In this document: positions 1 through 5,696 of the stretch, piece after piece | How positions within the stretch are numbered: the first letter of the stretch is position 1 | How the letters are laid out: each line of letters begins with the position of its first letter | From: an uncultured Erysipelotrichaceae bacterium | Lineage (GTDB): Bacteria; Bacillota_I; Bacilli_A; RF39; UBA660 | Direction of reading: 5' to 3' | Assembly: GCA_902773365.1 (NCBI GenBank) | Contig: CACYEG010000046.1 | Span: forward strand, 1 to 8,131 | Length of the DNA: 8,131 nucleotides | Notes under the pieces: generated by a model | Databases searched by the model: none | Told to the model about the DNA's origin: nothing | Seen by the model: the letters and a program-made list of their open reading frames with translations, nothing else | Program-made: the position numbers and the translations under genes

Positions 1-525
1 TTATTAGAGGACAATTCTAGTATGGTTTTTGAAGTGATTGATTCCATTAATGATAAACATATTATCGAATATAATAAGGACGAATTAATTTTACTAGATG
101 AAATATATAATTCAATTAATTATTTAAAAGTCGATTATGATGAATTAAAATATTTTGCTGACAGTAATAAAATTAAAATCAAAGAATTAATATATAAAGT
201 GAATACCACTCAAGAATTTGAAGAGAAATTTGTTGAGATTAAAAAAGAAGACTATAAACAAGATAATCACTATGTAGAAGGATTTGTCATCGAAGATAAT
301 ACAGGTTTTATGTTTAAATATAAAACAGAATATTATAAAAAATGGAAATTACTGAGATCAAAAATGGAAAATGCAATAAAAAATAATGACTATAAAGCCA
401 AGTGCTCTGATAAATTAGAGAAACGATTCATGAAATATTTGGAAAACAAATATAAAGATAAAGAAAATAATATAAATTCGATCAATATTGTCGATGAACG
501 AAGAGAATTTGAAAAATTGAATTGA
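1..525 (+). CDS. T4 Rnl1-like RNA ligase, C-terminal part (5' end outside window)
   Basis: The frame is open to the first base of the window, so the ATG at 22 is probably internal and the gene starts upstream. Counting from that ATG, residues 2-17 (VFEVIDS..DKHIIEY) look like nucleotidyltransferase motif III/IIIa, residues 86-89 are EGFV (motif IV), and residues 98-109 (FKYKT..Y..WK) match motif V with its two lysines. These are the back half of the adenylyltransferase fold of ATP-dependent RNA ligases of the T4 Rnl1 type, which seal 5'-phosphate and 3'-OH RNA ends in repair of cleaved tRNA or other RNA. The adenylated lysine (KxDG, motif I) would lie before base 1 and cannot be checked. The tail after residue 115 is lysine-rich and helical. 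No terminator is obvious behind the TGA stop. Family call is fairly confident; biological role is inferred. Confidence 0.7.
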   Translation, partial: LLEDNSSMVFEVIDSINDKHIIEYNKDELILLDEIYNSINYLKVDYDELKYFADSNKIKIKELIYKVNTTQEFEEKFVEIKKEDYKQDNHYVEGFVIEDNTGFMFKYKTEYYKKWKLLRSKMENAIKNNDYKAKCSDKLEKRFMKYLENKYKDKENNINSINIVDERREFEKLN

Positions 526-563
526 TTAAAATGTAAAGAATCGATGAAAACACACTTTTGTTG

Positions 564-569
564 TATAAT
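564..569 (+). promoter_or_regulatory. -10 hexamer TATAAT for small membrane-protein gene
   Basis: Perfect TATAAT ending 18 bases before the ATG at 588. The best -35 at 17-bp spacing (541-546) is poor. Transcription would start near 576, giving a very short leader that begins about at the ribosome-binding site. Confidence 0.4.
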
Positions 570-587
570 ATACTTGGAGTGGTAAAA

Positions 588-773
588 ATGAAAAGTAAGT
601 GGTATTTAATAAGTTCGATTTTTCAACTATTGATTGGCCTAATTGCAATAGCATTTTTTATAATATTAGCTATTAATGGTGAAAGAGTGACTAAGTGGAT
701 TATAACTTTACTTTTAGCTATTAGTTATGTTGTGATTGGAGCAACAGGCATAATTGATAATATGAAAAAGTAA
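588..773 (+). CDS. small two-helix membrane protein, unknown function
   Basis: 61 residues. The ATG at 588 is chosen because GGAG at 576-579 lies 8 bases ahead; an upstream in-frame TTG at 558 lies before the -10 box and is unlikely. Residues about 5-29 and 37-56 are strongly hydrophobic and should form two transmembrane helices separated by a short polar loop (NGERVTK), with lysines at both ends. It has its own promoter-like TATAAT and is not obviously co-transcribed with the RNA ligase fragment. I do not recognise a family. Small two-helix proteins can be toxins, holin-like proteins or simple membrane proteins; nothing in the sequence decides between these. Confidence 0.7.
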   Translation: MKSKWYLISSIFQLLIGLIAIAFFIILAINGERVTKWIITLLLAISYVVIGATGIIDNMKK

Positions 774-801
774 TGCAATCATATAAAATAAATTCAATTA
801 A

Positions 802-810
802 TGATATAAT
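802..810 (+). promoter_or_regulatory. extended -10 promoter TGATATAAT
   Basis: TG-A-TATAAT, a textbook extended -10, 28 bases before the ATG at 838, with AGGAG at 826-830 between them. No convincing -35. Probably drives the HepT-like and glycosylase-like gene pair. Confidence 0.6.
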
Positions 811-837
811 AAACCTAATTTTGATAGGAGAAGTATT

Positions 838-1248
838 ATGAACAAAAAAGACATAGTAGCAATAGAGAAAATATTAACCTGTATCAATGAATTAGATATT
901 GTTTGTGCAGGTAGGACTGATGAGTACTTTTACGATGGATACGAAATGAATATTCTTTGTGATTTAGTTGAAGAAATAAATAAAAATTTAAATAAAGTAA
1001 ATAAAAAAGTTAAAAGAAAATACGATAAAATAAACTGGGATATTATTGAATCATACAAAGAAGACGACGGCATTTTGAAAGTTCTTAAGTCGGGTAAGAT
1101 TTGGTGCCTTGCAAGTGGTGTTTTGAGTAGAGAATTAAAGAATGATTTAAGTGACATCTTAAAGATTGAGCTTCCATTATACTATACTAATTATTGTAAT
1201 AGAAAACATGAGGAATTTATAAAAAACAAAAAGAACGATGATAAGTAG
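838..1248 (+). CDS. degenerate HepT/DUF86-like protein
   Basis: 136 residues, ATG preceded by AGGAG at 826-830 (7-base spacing). The pattern from residue 4 (DIVAIEKILTCINEL), through a helix LCDLVEEINKNLNKV, to KINWDII and a final ELKNDLSDIL helix follows the helical layout of HepT/DUF86 proteins, in which a helix 'IGE..n.ls' is followed by IPW..I. In canonical HepT toxins this leads to the RNase signature RxxxxHxY; here that place reads ESYKEDDGILK, so the catalytic Arg/His are absent. No MntA-type nucleotidyltransferase antitoxin is adjacent. Instead it is joined to the HhH-type gene, whose ATG comes 6 bases after this stop, so both are probably translated from one mRNA. The family call rests on layout only; an unrelated helical protein is possible. 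Confidence 0.4.
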   Translation: MNKKDIVAIEKILTCINELDIVCAGRTDEYFYDGYEMNILCDLVEEINKNLNKVNKKVKRKYDKINWDIIESYKEDDGILKVLKSGKIWCLASGVLSRELKNDLSDILKIELPLYYTNYCNRKHEEFIKNKKNDDK

Positions 1249-1254
1249 GTTAGT

Positions 1255-2001
1255 ATGAATAAAAAAGAATTACTTAAAAAAGTCGATATTTTATATTCAA
1301 TGTACAAAAACGGTGAATTAGGTGGAGAAGTTATGCCAGAAGATGCAAATCCACATTTTGAAGCCAGTTCTAAAGATAATTATCTTTATTTTACTTTACC
1401 AATGGCACTAAATTATCAGAGAAATTCTTATACTTTATGGGAGAGTGCACTAAAAACTTGGGAAGATGAAGAAACTAAATTTGTATTTAACCCAAAGAAA
1501 TGTTTAGAAAAAACATTTGATGAAGTACAGTATGCACTTACAAAATATAAAGTTGCACTGCAGAAACAAAAACAAACTGAAATATGGTTAGCTTTGTGTC
1601 ATACAATTGTAGATTTATATGATGGCGATGTAAGAAGGTTATTTGATGAATTAGATAATGACGTCGATAAGATAAGAGATTTTATTCAAAATGAAAACAA
1701 GAGAAAGTTCCCTTATTTATCGGGGACTAAAATTTGTAACTATTGGCTATATGTAATTTATCAATATACAGATAGAAAATACAAAAATATCGAAAAATTG
1801 ACAGTCGCGCCAGATACGCATGTAGTAAAATCAACTCATAGGTTAGGCTTAATAACAGATGAAGAATTGACAAGAAGTGATGTACAACTGATAGTGATTG
1901 ATAGATGGAATGAATTATTTAAAGGTACTAAATATAAGCCAATTGATATACATACTGCTTTGTGGTTATGGAGCAGGAATGGATTTAAAGAATTGAAATG
2001 A
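1255..2001 (+). CDS. endonuclease III/HhH-GPD superfamily-like protein
   Basis: 248 residues. Residues 152-164 (FPYLSGTKICNYW) resemble the helix-hairpin-helix of EndoIII-type DNA glycosylases, and residues 186-199 (PDTHVVKSTHRLGL) closely match the 'VDTHV.R...RLGL' strand that follows it. K159 falls where the catalytic Lys of bifunctional glycosylases sits and D187 where the catalytic Asp sits, with about 10 more residues between them than in EndoIII. The C-terminal four-cysteine Fe-S cluster of EndoIII is absent. Known relatives excise damaged or modified bases from DNA; the substrate here is unknown, and base-modified phage DNA is only a guess. The start has a weak TAGG signal overlapping the upstream stop, pointing to translational coupling with the HepT-like gene. 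The N-terminal 100 residues are not recognised. Confidence 0.55.
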   Translation: MNKKELLKKVDILYSMYKNGELGGEVMPEDANPHFEASSKDNYLYFTLPMALNYQRNSYTLWESALKTWEDEETKFVFNPKKCLEKTFDEVQYALTKYKVALQKQKQTEIWLALCHTIVDLYDGDVRRLFDELDNDVDKIRDFIQNENKRKFPYLSGTKICNYWLYVIYQYTDRKYKNIEKLTVAPDTHVVKSTHRLGLITDEELTRSDVQLIVIDRWNELFKGTKYKPIDIHTALWLWSRNGFKELK

Positions 2002-2065
2002 TAACATTTAAATTGGTTAAAAAGATTGATTATAGTAGAAGAATCTATGAAAAAGGAGCTAGCAG

Positions 2066-2566
2066 ATGAGCGAAGAAATGTTAGATGTTTATGATATAAA
2101 TTTTAATAAGACTGGAAAAACGATACCTAGAAAAGGTAGAAATATTGAGCCTGGTGAATACATTTTAAAAGCAGCTTTAATTGCAATAAATTCGGATAAT
2201 AAATATATGATTCAAATAGTTGCAGATGGTAATAATGATTATGCAATTCCTATTGGTACAGTAAAAAGTGGAGAAGAAAGTCTTGATACATTGATTAGAG
2301 AGCTAAATGAAGAGCAGGGATTAGTAATTAAATCAGAGGATTTAAACTTCTTTAAACGTAAGATTGTTACTAATAACGTTATTTGGGATATATATTATAT
2401 TGAAAGGGATTTCAGAAAAGAAGATATGGTATTGCAGAAAGAGGAAGTAACCGATGTTTTATTCTTATCTTTTGACGAGCTTACATCAATATATAATAAG
2501 CACTGCATATTAAGAAGAACTACATATGAAGCAATTTGTGACTTCGAAGAGTTTAAAAGGCTTTAA
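2066..2566 (+). CDS. NUDIX hydrolase (IDI-like subgroup)
   Basis: 166 residues with a perfect Nudix box: G at the start of GTVKSG, then E, REL, EEQGL, satisfying Gx5Ex7REUxEExGU at roughly residues 72-94. The N terminus (LDVYDINFNKTGKTIPR) is the type seen in NUDIX enzymes related to isopentenyl-diphosphate isomerase. Such enzymes cleave a nucleoside diphosphate linked to another moiety in a Mg-dependent way in the cytosol; the substrate cannot be read from sequence. The start is fixed by AAGGAG at 2053-2058, 7 bases ahead. A weak promoter TTGGTT-17-TAGAAG may lie at 2013-2041. The terminator hairpin follows the stop at once. A second, broken NUDIX tail of the same subgroup lies at 4131-4292, sharing the LQK.EV pattern. 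Confidence 0.92.
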   Translation: MSEEMLDVYDINFNKTGKTIPRKGRNIEPGEYILKAALIAINSDNKYMIQIVADGNNDYAIPIGTVKSGEESLDTLIRELNEEQGLVIKSEDLNFFKRKIVTNNVIWDIYYIERDFRKEDMVLQKEEVTDVLFLSFDELTSIYNKHCILRRTTYEAICDFEEFKRL

Positions 2567-2570
2567 AAAT

Positions 2571-2591
2571 GAGAATCAATTCTCTTTTTTT
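2571..2591 (+). terminator. rho-independent terminator after NUDIX gene
   Basis: GAGAA-TCAA-TTCTC stem-loop followed by seven T and preceded by an A tract. An almost identical terminator with loop GTAA follows the VWA gene at 7844-7864. Confidence 0.8.
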
Positions 2592-2707
2592 ATGGATTGT
2601 TATGTTTTTAAACATTTTTGTTATGTTTACAAATTTACTGACTAAAATCAGCAGATTCGTTAAGAGAAGTATTAAATCATTACTTTTGGAGCTCTCTTCC
2701 CCATGAA

Positions 2708-2733
2708 GAGACGTCGAAAGACGTCTCATTTTT
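2708..2733 (+). terminator. GAAA-loop terminator at end of element E1
   Basis: Perfect 8-bp stem GAGACGTC/GACGTCTC closed by a GAAA tetraloop, then A and five T. The strongest hairpin in this gap. Its 5' arm is shared with an alternative hairpin just upstream. From 2734 to the promoter at 2867 I see nothing gene-like. Confidence 0.8.
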
Positions 2734-2866
2734 GTTAAATACAAGTACTTATATGGTTTTGTAGGGATTATTGAACTTAAAAAGATGTAGGAAATTACAA
2801 TATAGTAATAGTGTTTTAAAATTTTGGTAATTTATATGCTGATTTCTAGAAGTTTTGCTTGAAGAA

Positions 2867-2875
2867 TGATATAAT
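2867..2875 (+). promoter_or_regulatory. extended -10 promoter TGATATAAT for S41 gene
   Basis: TG-A-TATAAT 33 bases before the ATG at 2909. A small palindrome TTCTAGAA (2844-2851) lies where the -35 region would be and could be an operator, but no good -35 hexamer is present. Confidence 0.6.
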
Positions 2876-2908
2876 GTATTTATTCATTAATGGTGGAGAG
2901 TAAATTAA

Positions 2909-4135
2909 ATGACTAAAAAAGAAGCAAGAGATATAATACATCGAATTTTTGATTATATAGACGGGATCGATGAGTATGATGAACAATATGATTGTATTCT
3001 AGGGCATCCGGCATTATATTTTTTTCACAGTAAAGATGAACTAAATAAAAGAATTGAAGAATTTTTAAATTCTAAAGAAACGTTTGATAAATATGATTTA
3101 TATTACTTTATTAACAAAATGATAAAATTTTTAGTTGGCCCATATGATTCACATACAAAACTAGTTATGACGAAATCCGATTTGTTACCTATTCAGTTTA
3201 AATTTATCGATAATAAAATATATGTTATAAGAGTTACAAGAGCAATGGAAAAAGCTTTGTTTGGTGAGCTGGTCGCTATTAATGGAGTTGATATCGAAAC
3301 TCTAAAAAGCGAAATTGAAGCTATGACTTGCTATTCTACAAAAGAATATTTAGAGATTGCTATACAAGCGGGCTTAAGTACACCAAACATATTAAGAAGT
3401 TTACCTAGTTTTGACAAATCACCAACAAATATTATATATACCGTTTCACATAACGGAAAAAAAGAAGACTTTACCTTTGATTTAGAACATATAAAAGATT
3501 ACCCAAACTACGAGTTTACTCCAAAGAAGAATTATTCTTATAGAATTCAAAATGATGCCTTAATACTCGTATATAATTCTTGCGAAGATATCGAAGCAAT
3601 GCAGAAGTTTGTTCAAGAAATTAGTACTGTTGCAGATAAGGAACATATTACCAAATTCGTAGTCGATTTGAGAGGTAATAGAGGTGGTAACTCTAGAATT
3701 ATAGACCCATTAATAGATTTCTTAAGAGGAAAAGTGGTAGTAACACTTATAGATGAGTATGTATTTTCTAGCGGAAGAATGGCTTGTGTAAGTTTGTCAA
3801 AGATTGGAAGCAAATTCATTGGTACTAACATATCCACAACACTAAACGCATTTGGTAATAACCCTAAACCATTGTATATAGATGAACTTGATTTTAGGGT
3901 GAGTAGAAGCACAAAATATTTTCAATACGATAGCAAATTACAAGGTCGATCATATAATAAAACAAATTTTAAAGATTCATTTAAAGATCCAGAATATTTT
4001 AACTCTTTAGATCCACTTATATTTCAACCAAATGAATTAGTTTATAGGCCATTAGAGGATTATATTAATGGTACTGATTCGCAATTAAATGCAGCAATTA
4101 ATTATTTAAAAGAATTAGAACAAAAAATAGTATGA
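2909..4135 (+). CDS. cytosolic S41-family peptidase
   Basis: 408 residues; ATG preceded by GGTGGAG (2892-2898). Residues 247-270 (ITKFVVDLRGNRGGNS...PLIDFL) are the S41 'DlRgN.GG' core, and FSSGRM at 286-291 supplies the candidate nucleophile Ser (S287 or S288). D80-S-H82-T matches the 'DxHT' motif of non-Ctp S41 enzymes and H82 is the likely general base. A weak PDZ-like stretch (GELVAINGVDIETL, 119-132) comes between. The C terminus (IFQPNELVYRPLEDYINGTDSQLNAAINYL) is the normal S41 end, so the protein is full length. There is no signal peptide or membrane helix, so it should act in the cytosol, unlike most tail-specific proteases. Own promoter; stop TGA abuts a NUDIX remnant. Substrate unknown; a defence role is only suggested by the neighbourhood. 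Confidence 0.8.
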   Translation: MTKKEARDIIHRIFDYIDGIDEYDEQYDCILGHPALYFFHSKDELNKRIEEFLNSKETFDKYDLYYFINKMIKFLVGPYDSHTKLVMTKSDLLPIQFKFIDNKIYVIRVTRAMEKALFGELVAINGVDIETLKSEIEAMTCYSTKEYLEIAIQAGLSTPNILRSLPSFDKSPTNIIYTVSHNGKKEDFTFDLEHIKDYPNYEFTPKKNYSYRIQNDALILVYNSCEDIEAMQKFVQEISTVADKEHITKFVVDLRGNRGGNSRIIDPLIDFLRGKVVVTLIDEYVFSSGRMACVSLSKIGSKFIGTNISTTLNAFGNNPKPLYIDELDFRVSRSTKYFQYDSKLQGRSYNKTNFKDSFKDPEYFNSLDPLIFQPNELVYRPLEDYINGTDSQLNAAINYLKELEQKIV

Positions 4136-4292
4136 TTTGATACTTCAAAAATCGGAAGTTGAAAGCGTTCGATGGGTAAGTATGGAAGAAATAGAAGCTC
4201 TTATAAATGATGGTAGTTTAAGGAATACAAATATTCCTGCTTTTGAGAAATTGAGAGAGTTTAAAGCTAAACAAGAATTACTGAATAAGTAG
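4131..4292 (+). pseudogene. NUDIX hydrolase C-terminal remnant
   Basis: Overlapping the S41 stop in another frame, codons from 4131 to the TAG at 4290-4292 read YDLILQKSEVESVRWVSMEE and onward for about 53 residues. This is the region after the Nudix box in IDI-like NUDIX proteins; the intact gene at 2066-2566 has the counterpart DMVLQKEEVTDVLFLSFDEL. No Nudix box, start codon or ribosome-binding site precedes it, since a stop (TAG 4128-4130) closes the frame just upstream. It is best explained as the tail of a NUDIX gene whose front was replaced when the S41 gene arrived. It still has its terminator. Similar to but clearly diverged from the intact copy, so not a recent duplicate. Confidence 0.75.
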
Positions 4293-4305
4293 TCGTGATT
4301 ATAAA

Positions 4306-4331
4306 ATGCTACAGTAAGTGGCATTTTTTTT
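4306..4331 (+). terminator. rho-independent terminator after NUDIX remnant
   Basis: ATGCTAC (4306-4312) pairs with GTGGCAT (4318-4324) including one G-T pair; loop AGTAA; followed by a run of T to 4331. Probably ends the S41 transcript today. Confidence 0.85.
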
Positions 4332-4362
4332 GCTTAAATGATGCTAATTTTTAGCAGATATA

Positions 4363-4371
4363 TGCTACAAT
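4363..4371 (+). promoter_or_regulatory. extended -10 promoter TGCTACAAT for NERD gene
   Basis: TG-C-TACAAT, 17 bases before the ATG at 4389. A perfect inverted repeat GCTAA-TTT-TTAGC at 4343-4355 covers the -35 region and could be a repressor site. Confidence 0.45.
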
Positions 4372-4388
4372 TAATTTAGGTGAAAATC

Positions 4389-5372
4389 ATGGATTTATTT
4401 AATAGTTTTAAAGATACAATATTTTTAAAAGCAGATAGCGATTTGAATAGACAGCTTGCGGGCTTAAAAGAAATAAGAGAAAAACTTAGTGATACTAGAG
4501 AAATAGATAAGGACATAAAAATACATGAATATGGAATTTTTGGTGAAAATCAGATAGAATATGAACTTAAAAATGCCCATATTGGAATGTATGTTTTGCA
4601 CGATGTGACATTCGAATATGATGGAAATAAAGCGCAGATAGATTACTTAATATTTACAAGAGGTTATTTTTATTTGATAGAATGTAAAAATCTAATTGGA
4701 AATGTAACAGTAGACAAGAGTGGACAATTCTTTAGAGAGTATGAGTTGGATGGCAAGAAAATAAAAGAAGCTATATATTCACCATATACACAGGCTTTAA
4801 GACACCAGGATATGTTGAAAAAAGTTTGGACTAAGAGTCATAGCAAACTTGATAACTTTATATTTGGTAGATTTCATGAGGAAGACTTCTTTAAACCACT
4901 TGTAGTTTTAGCGAATCCTAAAGGTTTTTTAAATACTTATTATGCACCTAAAGATATTAAATCTAGTATTATCAGGGCAGATCAATTAATAAGTTATATA
5001 AAAAGAGATTTAGATAAGATGAAGTCGAGTGAATTATCTAGTGAGAAAAATACTAAAAAAGCTGCTGAAATATGGTTATCTAGAAGTGTAGTAGATAATA
5101 GAGATGTTATAAGCAAATATGTTAATCAAATGAGTGAAGATAATAACGATGAATTGATAGAAAAGAACTTAAGAGAATTTAGAAAAGAAAAATCGCAAAA
5201 GATGAATATACCTCTTTATTATATCTTCACTGATGATGAACTAAATAATCTAATTAAAAGTAAACCTAAAACTTTAGAAGAACTAAGGAGTAGTGGTATT
5301 CTTTCTAGCGTTAAAGTGAAATATCATGGAAAAGAAATACTCGATATTTTAAATATGGAGGTTAAAAAGTAA
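4389..5372 (+). CDS. NERD-HRDC domain nuclease-like protein
   Basis: 327 residues. ATG at 4389 is chosen because AGGTGA at 4378-4383 lies 5 bases ahead; the in-frame GTG at 4380 is inside that signal. Residues 48-115 form a NERD (nuclease-related) domain: GIFGENQIEYEL with E53, then QIDYLIFT with D85, then YLIECKNLIGNV with E98 and K100, the D...ExK arrangement of PD-(D/E)xK nucleases. Residues about 272-322 (IPLYYIFTDDEL...PKTLEEL...GKEILDIL) match an HRDC domain, a nucleic-acid-binding helical bundle known from RecQ helicases. NERD proteins are thought to act in DNA processing. It has its own promoter and lies about 320 bases upstream of the retron RT on the same strand, so it is a possible but unproven retron partner. 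Confidence 0.85.
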   Translation: MDLFNSFKDTIFLKADSDLNRQLAGLKEIREKLSDTREIDKDIKIHEYGIFGENQIEYELKNAHIGMYVLHDVTFEYDGNKAQIDYLIFTRGYFYLIECKNLIGNVTVDKSGQFFREYELDGKKIKEAIYSPYTQALRHQDMLKKVWTKSHSKLDNFIFGRFHEEDFFKPLVVLANPKGFLNTYYAPKDIKSSIIRADQLISYIKRDLDKMKSSELSSEKNTKKAAEIWLSRSVVDNRDVISKYVNQMSEDNNDELIEKNLREFRKEKSQKMNIPLYYIFTDDELNNLIKSKPKTLEELRSSGILSSVKVKYHGKEILDILNMEVKK

Positions 5373-5392
5373 AGCTCTTTAAATACATAATA

Positions 5393-5464
5393 TTTTTAAC
5401 ATAATTATAGAATATGTTAAAAAAACGTTAAAATTTTAACATATTTCTTGTATATGTTAAAAAA
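5393..5464. promoter_or_regulatory. array of four alternating TATGTTAAAA half-sites
   Basis: The half-site occurs at 5393-5403 (reverse), 5413-5423 (forward), 5434-5444 (reverse) and 5452-5462 (forward), giving two perfect 11-bp inverted repeats with 9- and 7-base spacers. Starts are spaced about 20 bases, close to two helical turns. A 14-bp perfect palindrome GTTAAAATTTTAAC (5427-5440) bridges the two. The array lies between the NERD stop and the retron promoter. It looks like an operator for a dimeric or tetrameric regulator, or a set of A/T-rich hairpins; it has no G+C stem and is not a classical terminator. Confidence 0.6.
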
Positions 5465-5494
5465 TAATGTCATATTTCAAATGAGTGAATAACA

Positions 5495-5503
5495 TGGTAT
5501 AAT
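5495..5503 (+). promoter_or_regulatory. retron promoter, extended -10 TGGTATAAT
   Basis: TG-G-TATAAT immediately ahead of the a1 repeat. Expected transcription start is near 5509-5511, inside a1, as expected for a retron primary RNA. The -35 at 17-bp spacing (TTTCAA, 5475-5480) is weak, and the half-site array ends 11 bases before it. Confidence 0.7.
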
Positions 5504-5506
5504 ACA

Positions 5507-5678
5507 TTTGCAGTGGCGATTGGATTTATTCCTACTTTAACGAGTCGTTAAGGGACTATTATTAATTGTGATGATTAAATAGTAATTCTCCAATGGACTA
5601 AACTACATTTCATGTAGACGCTTCGTTACACTACGCTTAAAGTCCATTTCCAAATTACAATATCACTAGCACTGCAAA
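5507..5678 (+). ncRNA. retron msr-msd RNA (template/primer for msDNA)
   Basis: The 9-base arms TTTGCAGTG (a1, 5507-5515) and CACTGCAAA (a2, 5670-5678) are perfectly complementary and enclose the whole element, as in retrons. G5516 in GCGA directly after a1 is the likely branching guanosine; retron Ec86 also has GCGA there. The msr part shows two stem-loops: an 8-bp stem 5535-5542/5546-5553 with loop AGT, and ACTAT+TTAAT paired with ATTAA+ATAGT (5555-5583) with a 2-base bulge. The msd part shows AATGGACT/AGTCCATT (5592-5599/5641-5648) closing a region with an inner CTACAT/ATGTAG hairpin (5603-5617). The RT would copy the msd from near a2 backwards. msDNA ends cannot be read from sequence. The a2 arm ends 5 bases before the RT ribosome-binding site. 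Confidence 0.87.
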
Positions 5679-5683
5679 GAATT

Positions 5684-5690
5684 GGGAGGT
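5684..5690 (+). promoter_or_regulatory. ribosome-binding site GGGAGGT that sets RT start
   Basis: GGGAGGT 6 bases ahead of ATG 5697. An in-frame TTG at 5682 overlaps this signal and is therefore not the start. Confidence 0.9.
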
Positions 5691-5696
5691 AATAAA

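Larger units (their letters stand above)
2565..2733 (+). repeat. ~170-nt structured intergenic element, copy E1
   Basis: 169 bases bounded by the perfect 10-bp inverted pair AAAAATGAGA (2565-2574) and TCTCATTTTT (2724-2733). It holds, in order: the terminator at 2571-2591, a variable spacer, the block ACAAATTTACTGACTAAAAT (2629-2648, one mismatch to E2), and two hairpins sharing bases. Hairpin one is TCTCTTC/GAAGAGA (2693-2699 with 2705-2711); hairpin two is GAGACGTC/GACGTCTC with a GAAA loop (2708-2727). They cannot form together. The second copy at 7837-8006 has the same order and length. Its nature is unresolved: regulatory or small RNA, attachment-type recombination site, or MITE-like element. 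Part of the terminal inverted repeat is expected from terminators with A and T tracts. Confidence 0.6.

Noticed and set aside
930..1157. Minus-strand open frame opposite the HepT-like gene
   Set aside because: Shadow of the plus-strand gene, which has a promoter, ribosome-binding site and operon partner; the minus frame has none.
2626..2648. Promoter TTTACA...TAAAAT within element E1
   Set aside because: Spacing is only 11 bases in both copies, too short for sigma-70/sigma-A; no alternative -35 is shared by both.
2567..2740. T-box, SAM or other known riboswitch in E1/E2
   Set aside because: None of the signature sequences I know (for example the T-box TGG-N-ACC core or the SAM GGTGGAGGGA) is present.
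2565..2741. E1 as a true integron attC site
   Set aside because: A GTTAAAT resembling the attC core GTTRRRY occurs at 2734-2740, but no matching RYYYAAC is at the other end and E2 lacks the pair, so attC identity is not supported.
2553..2744. Minus-strand open frame across the NUDIX 3' end and element E1
   Set aside because: Runs through two terminators and a structured repeat; no family resemblance.
3613..3912. Minus-strand open frame within the S41 gene
   Set aside because: Covers the conserved DLRGNRGG and FSSG region of the plus-strand gene, so it is a shadow.
4271..4300. Third copy of the TTACTGA block (AATTACTGAATAAGTAG) near the NUDIX remnant
   Set aside because: Only about nine bases match, it is coding sequence for the remnant's last residues, and the surrounding hairpins and boundaries of E1/E2 are absent.
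5393..5464. Rho-independent terminator for the NERD gene
   Set aside because: The stems are almost all A-T and the spacing and alternation fit operator half-sites better; terminator function is not excluded.
5393..5680. CRISPR array or tracrRNA in the AT-rich gap
   Set aside because: Repeats alternate in orientation, have no unique spacers of constant length, and no cas gene is in the window; the a1/a2 and RT context explains the region as a retron.
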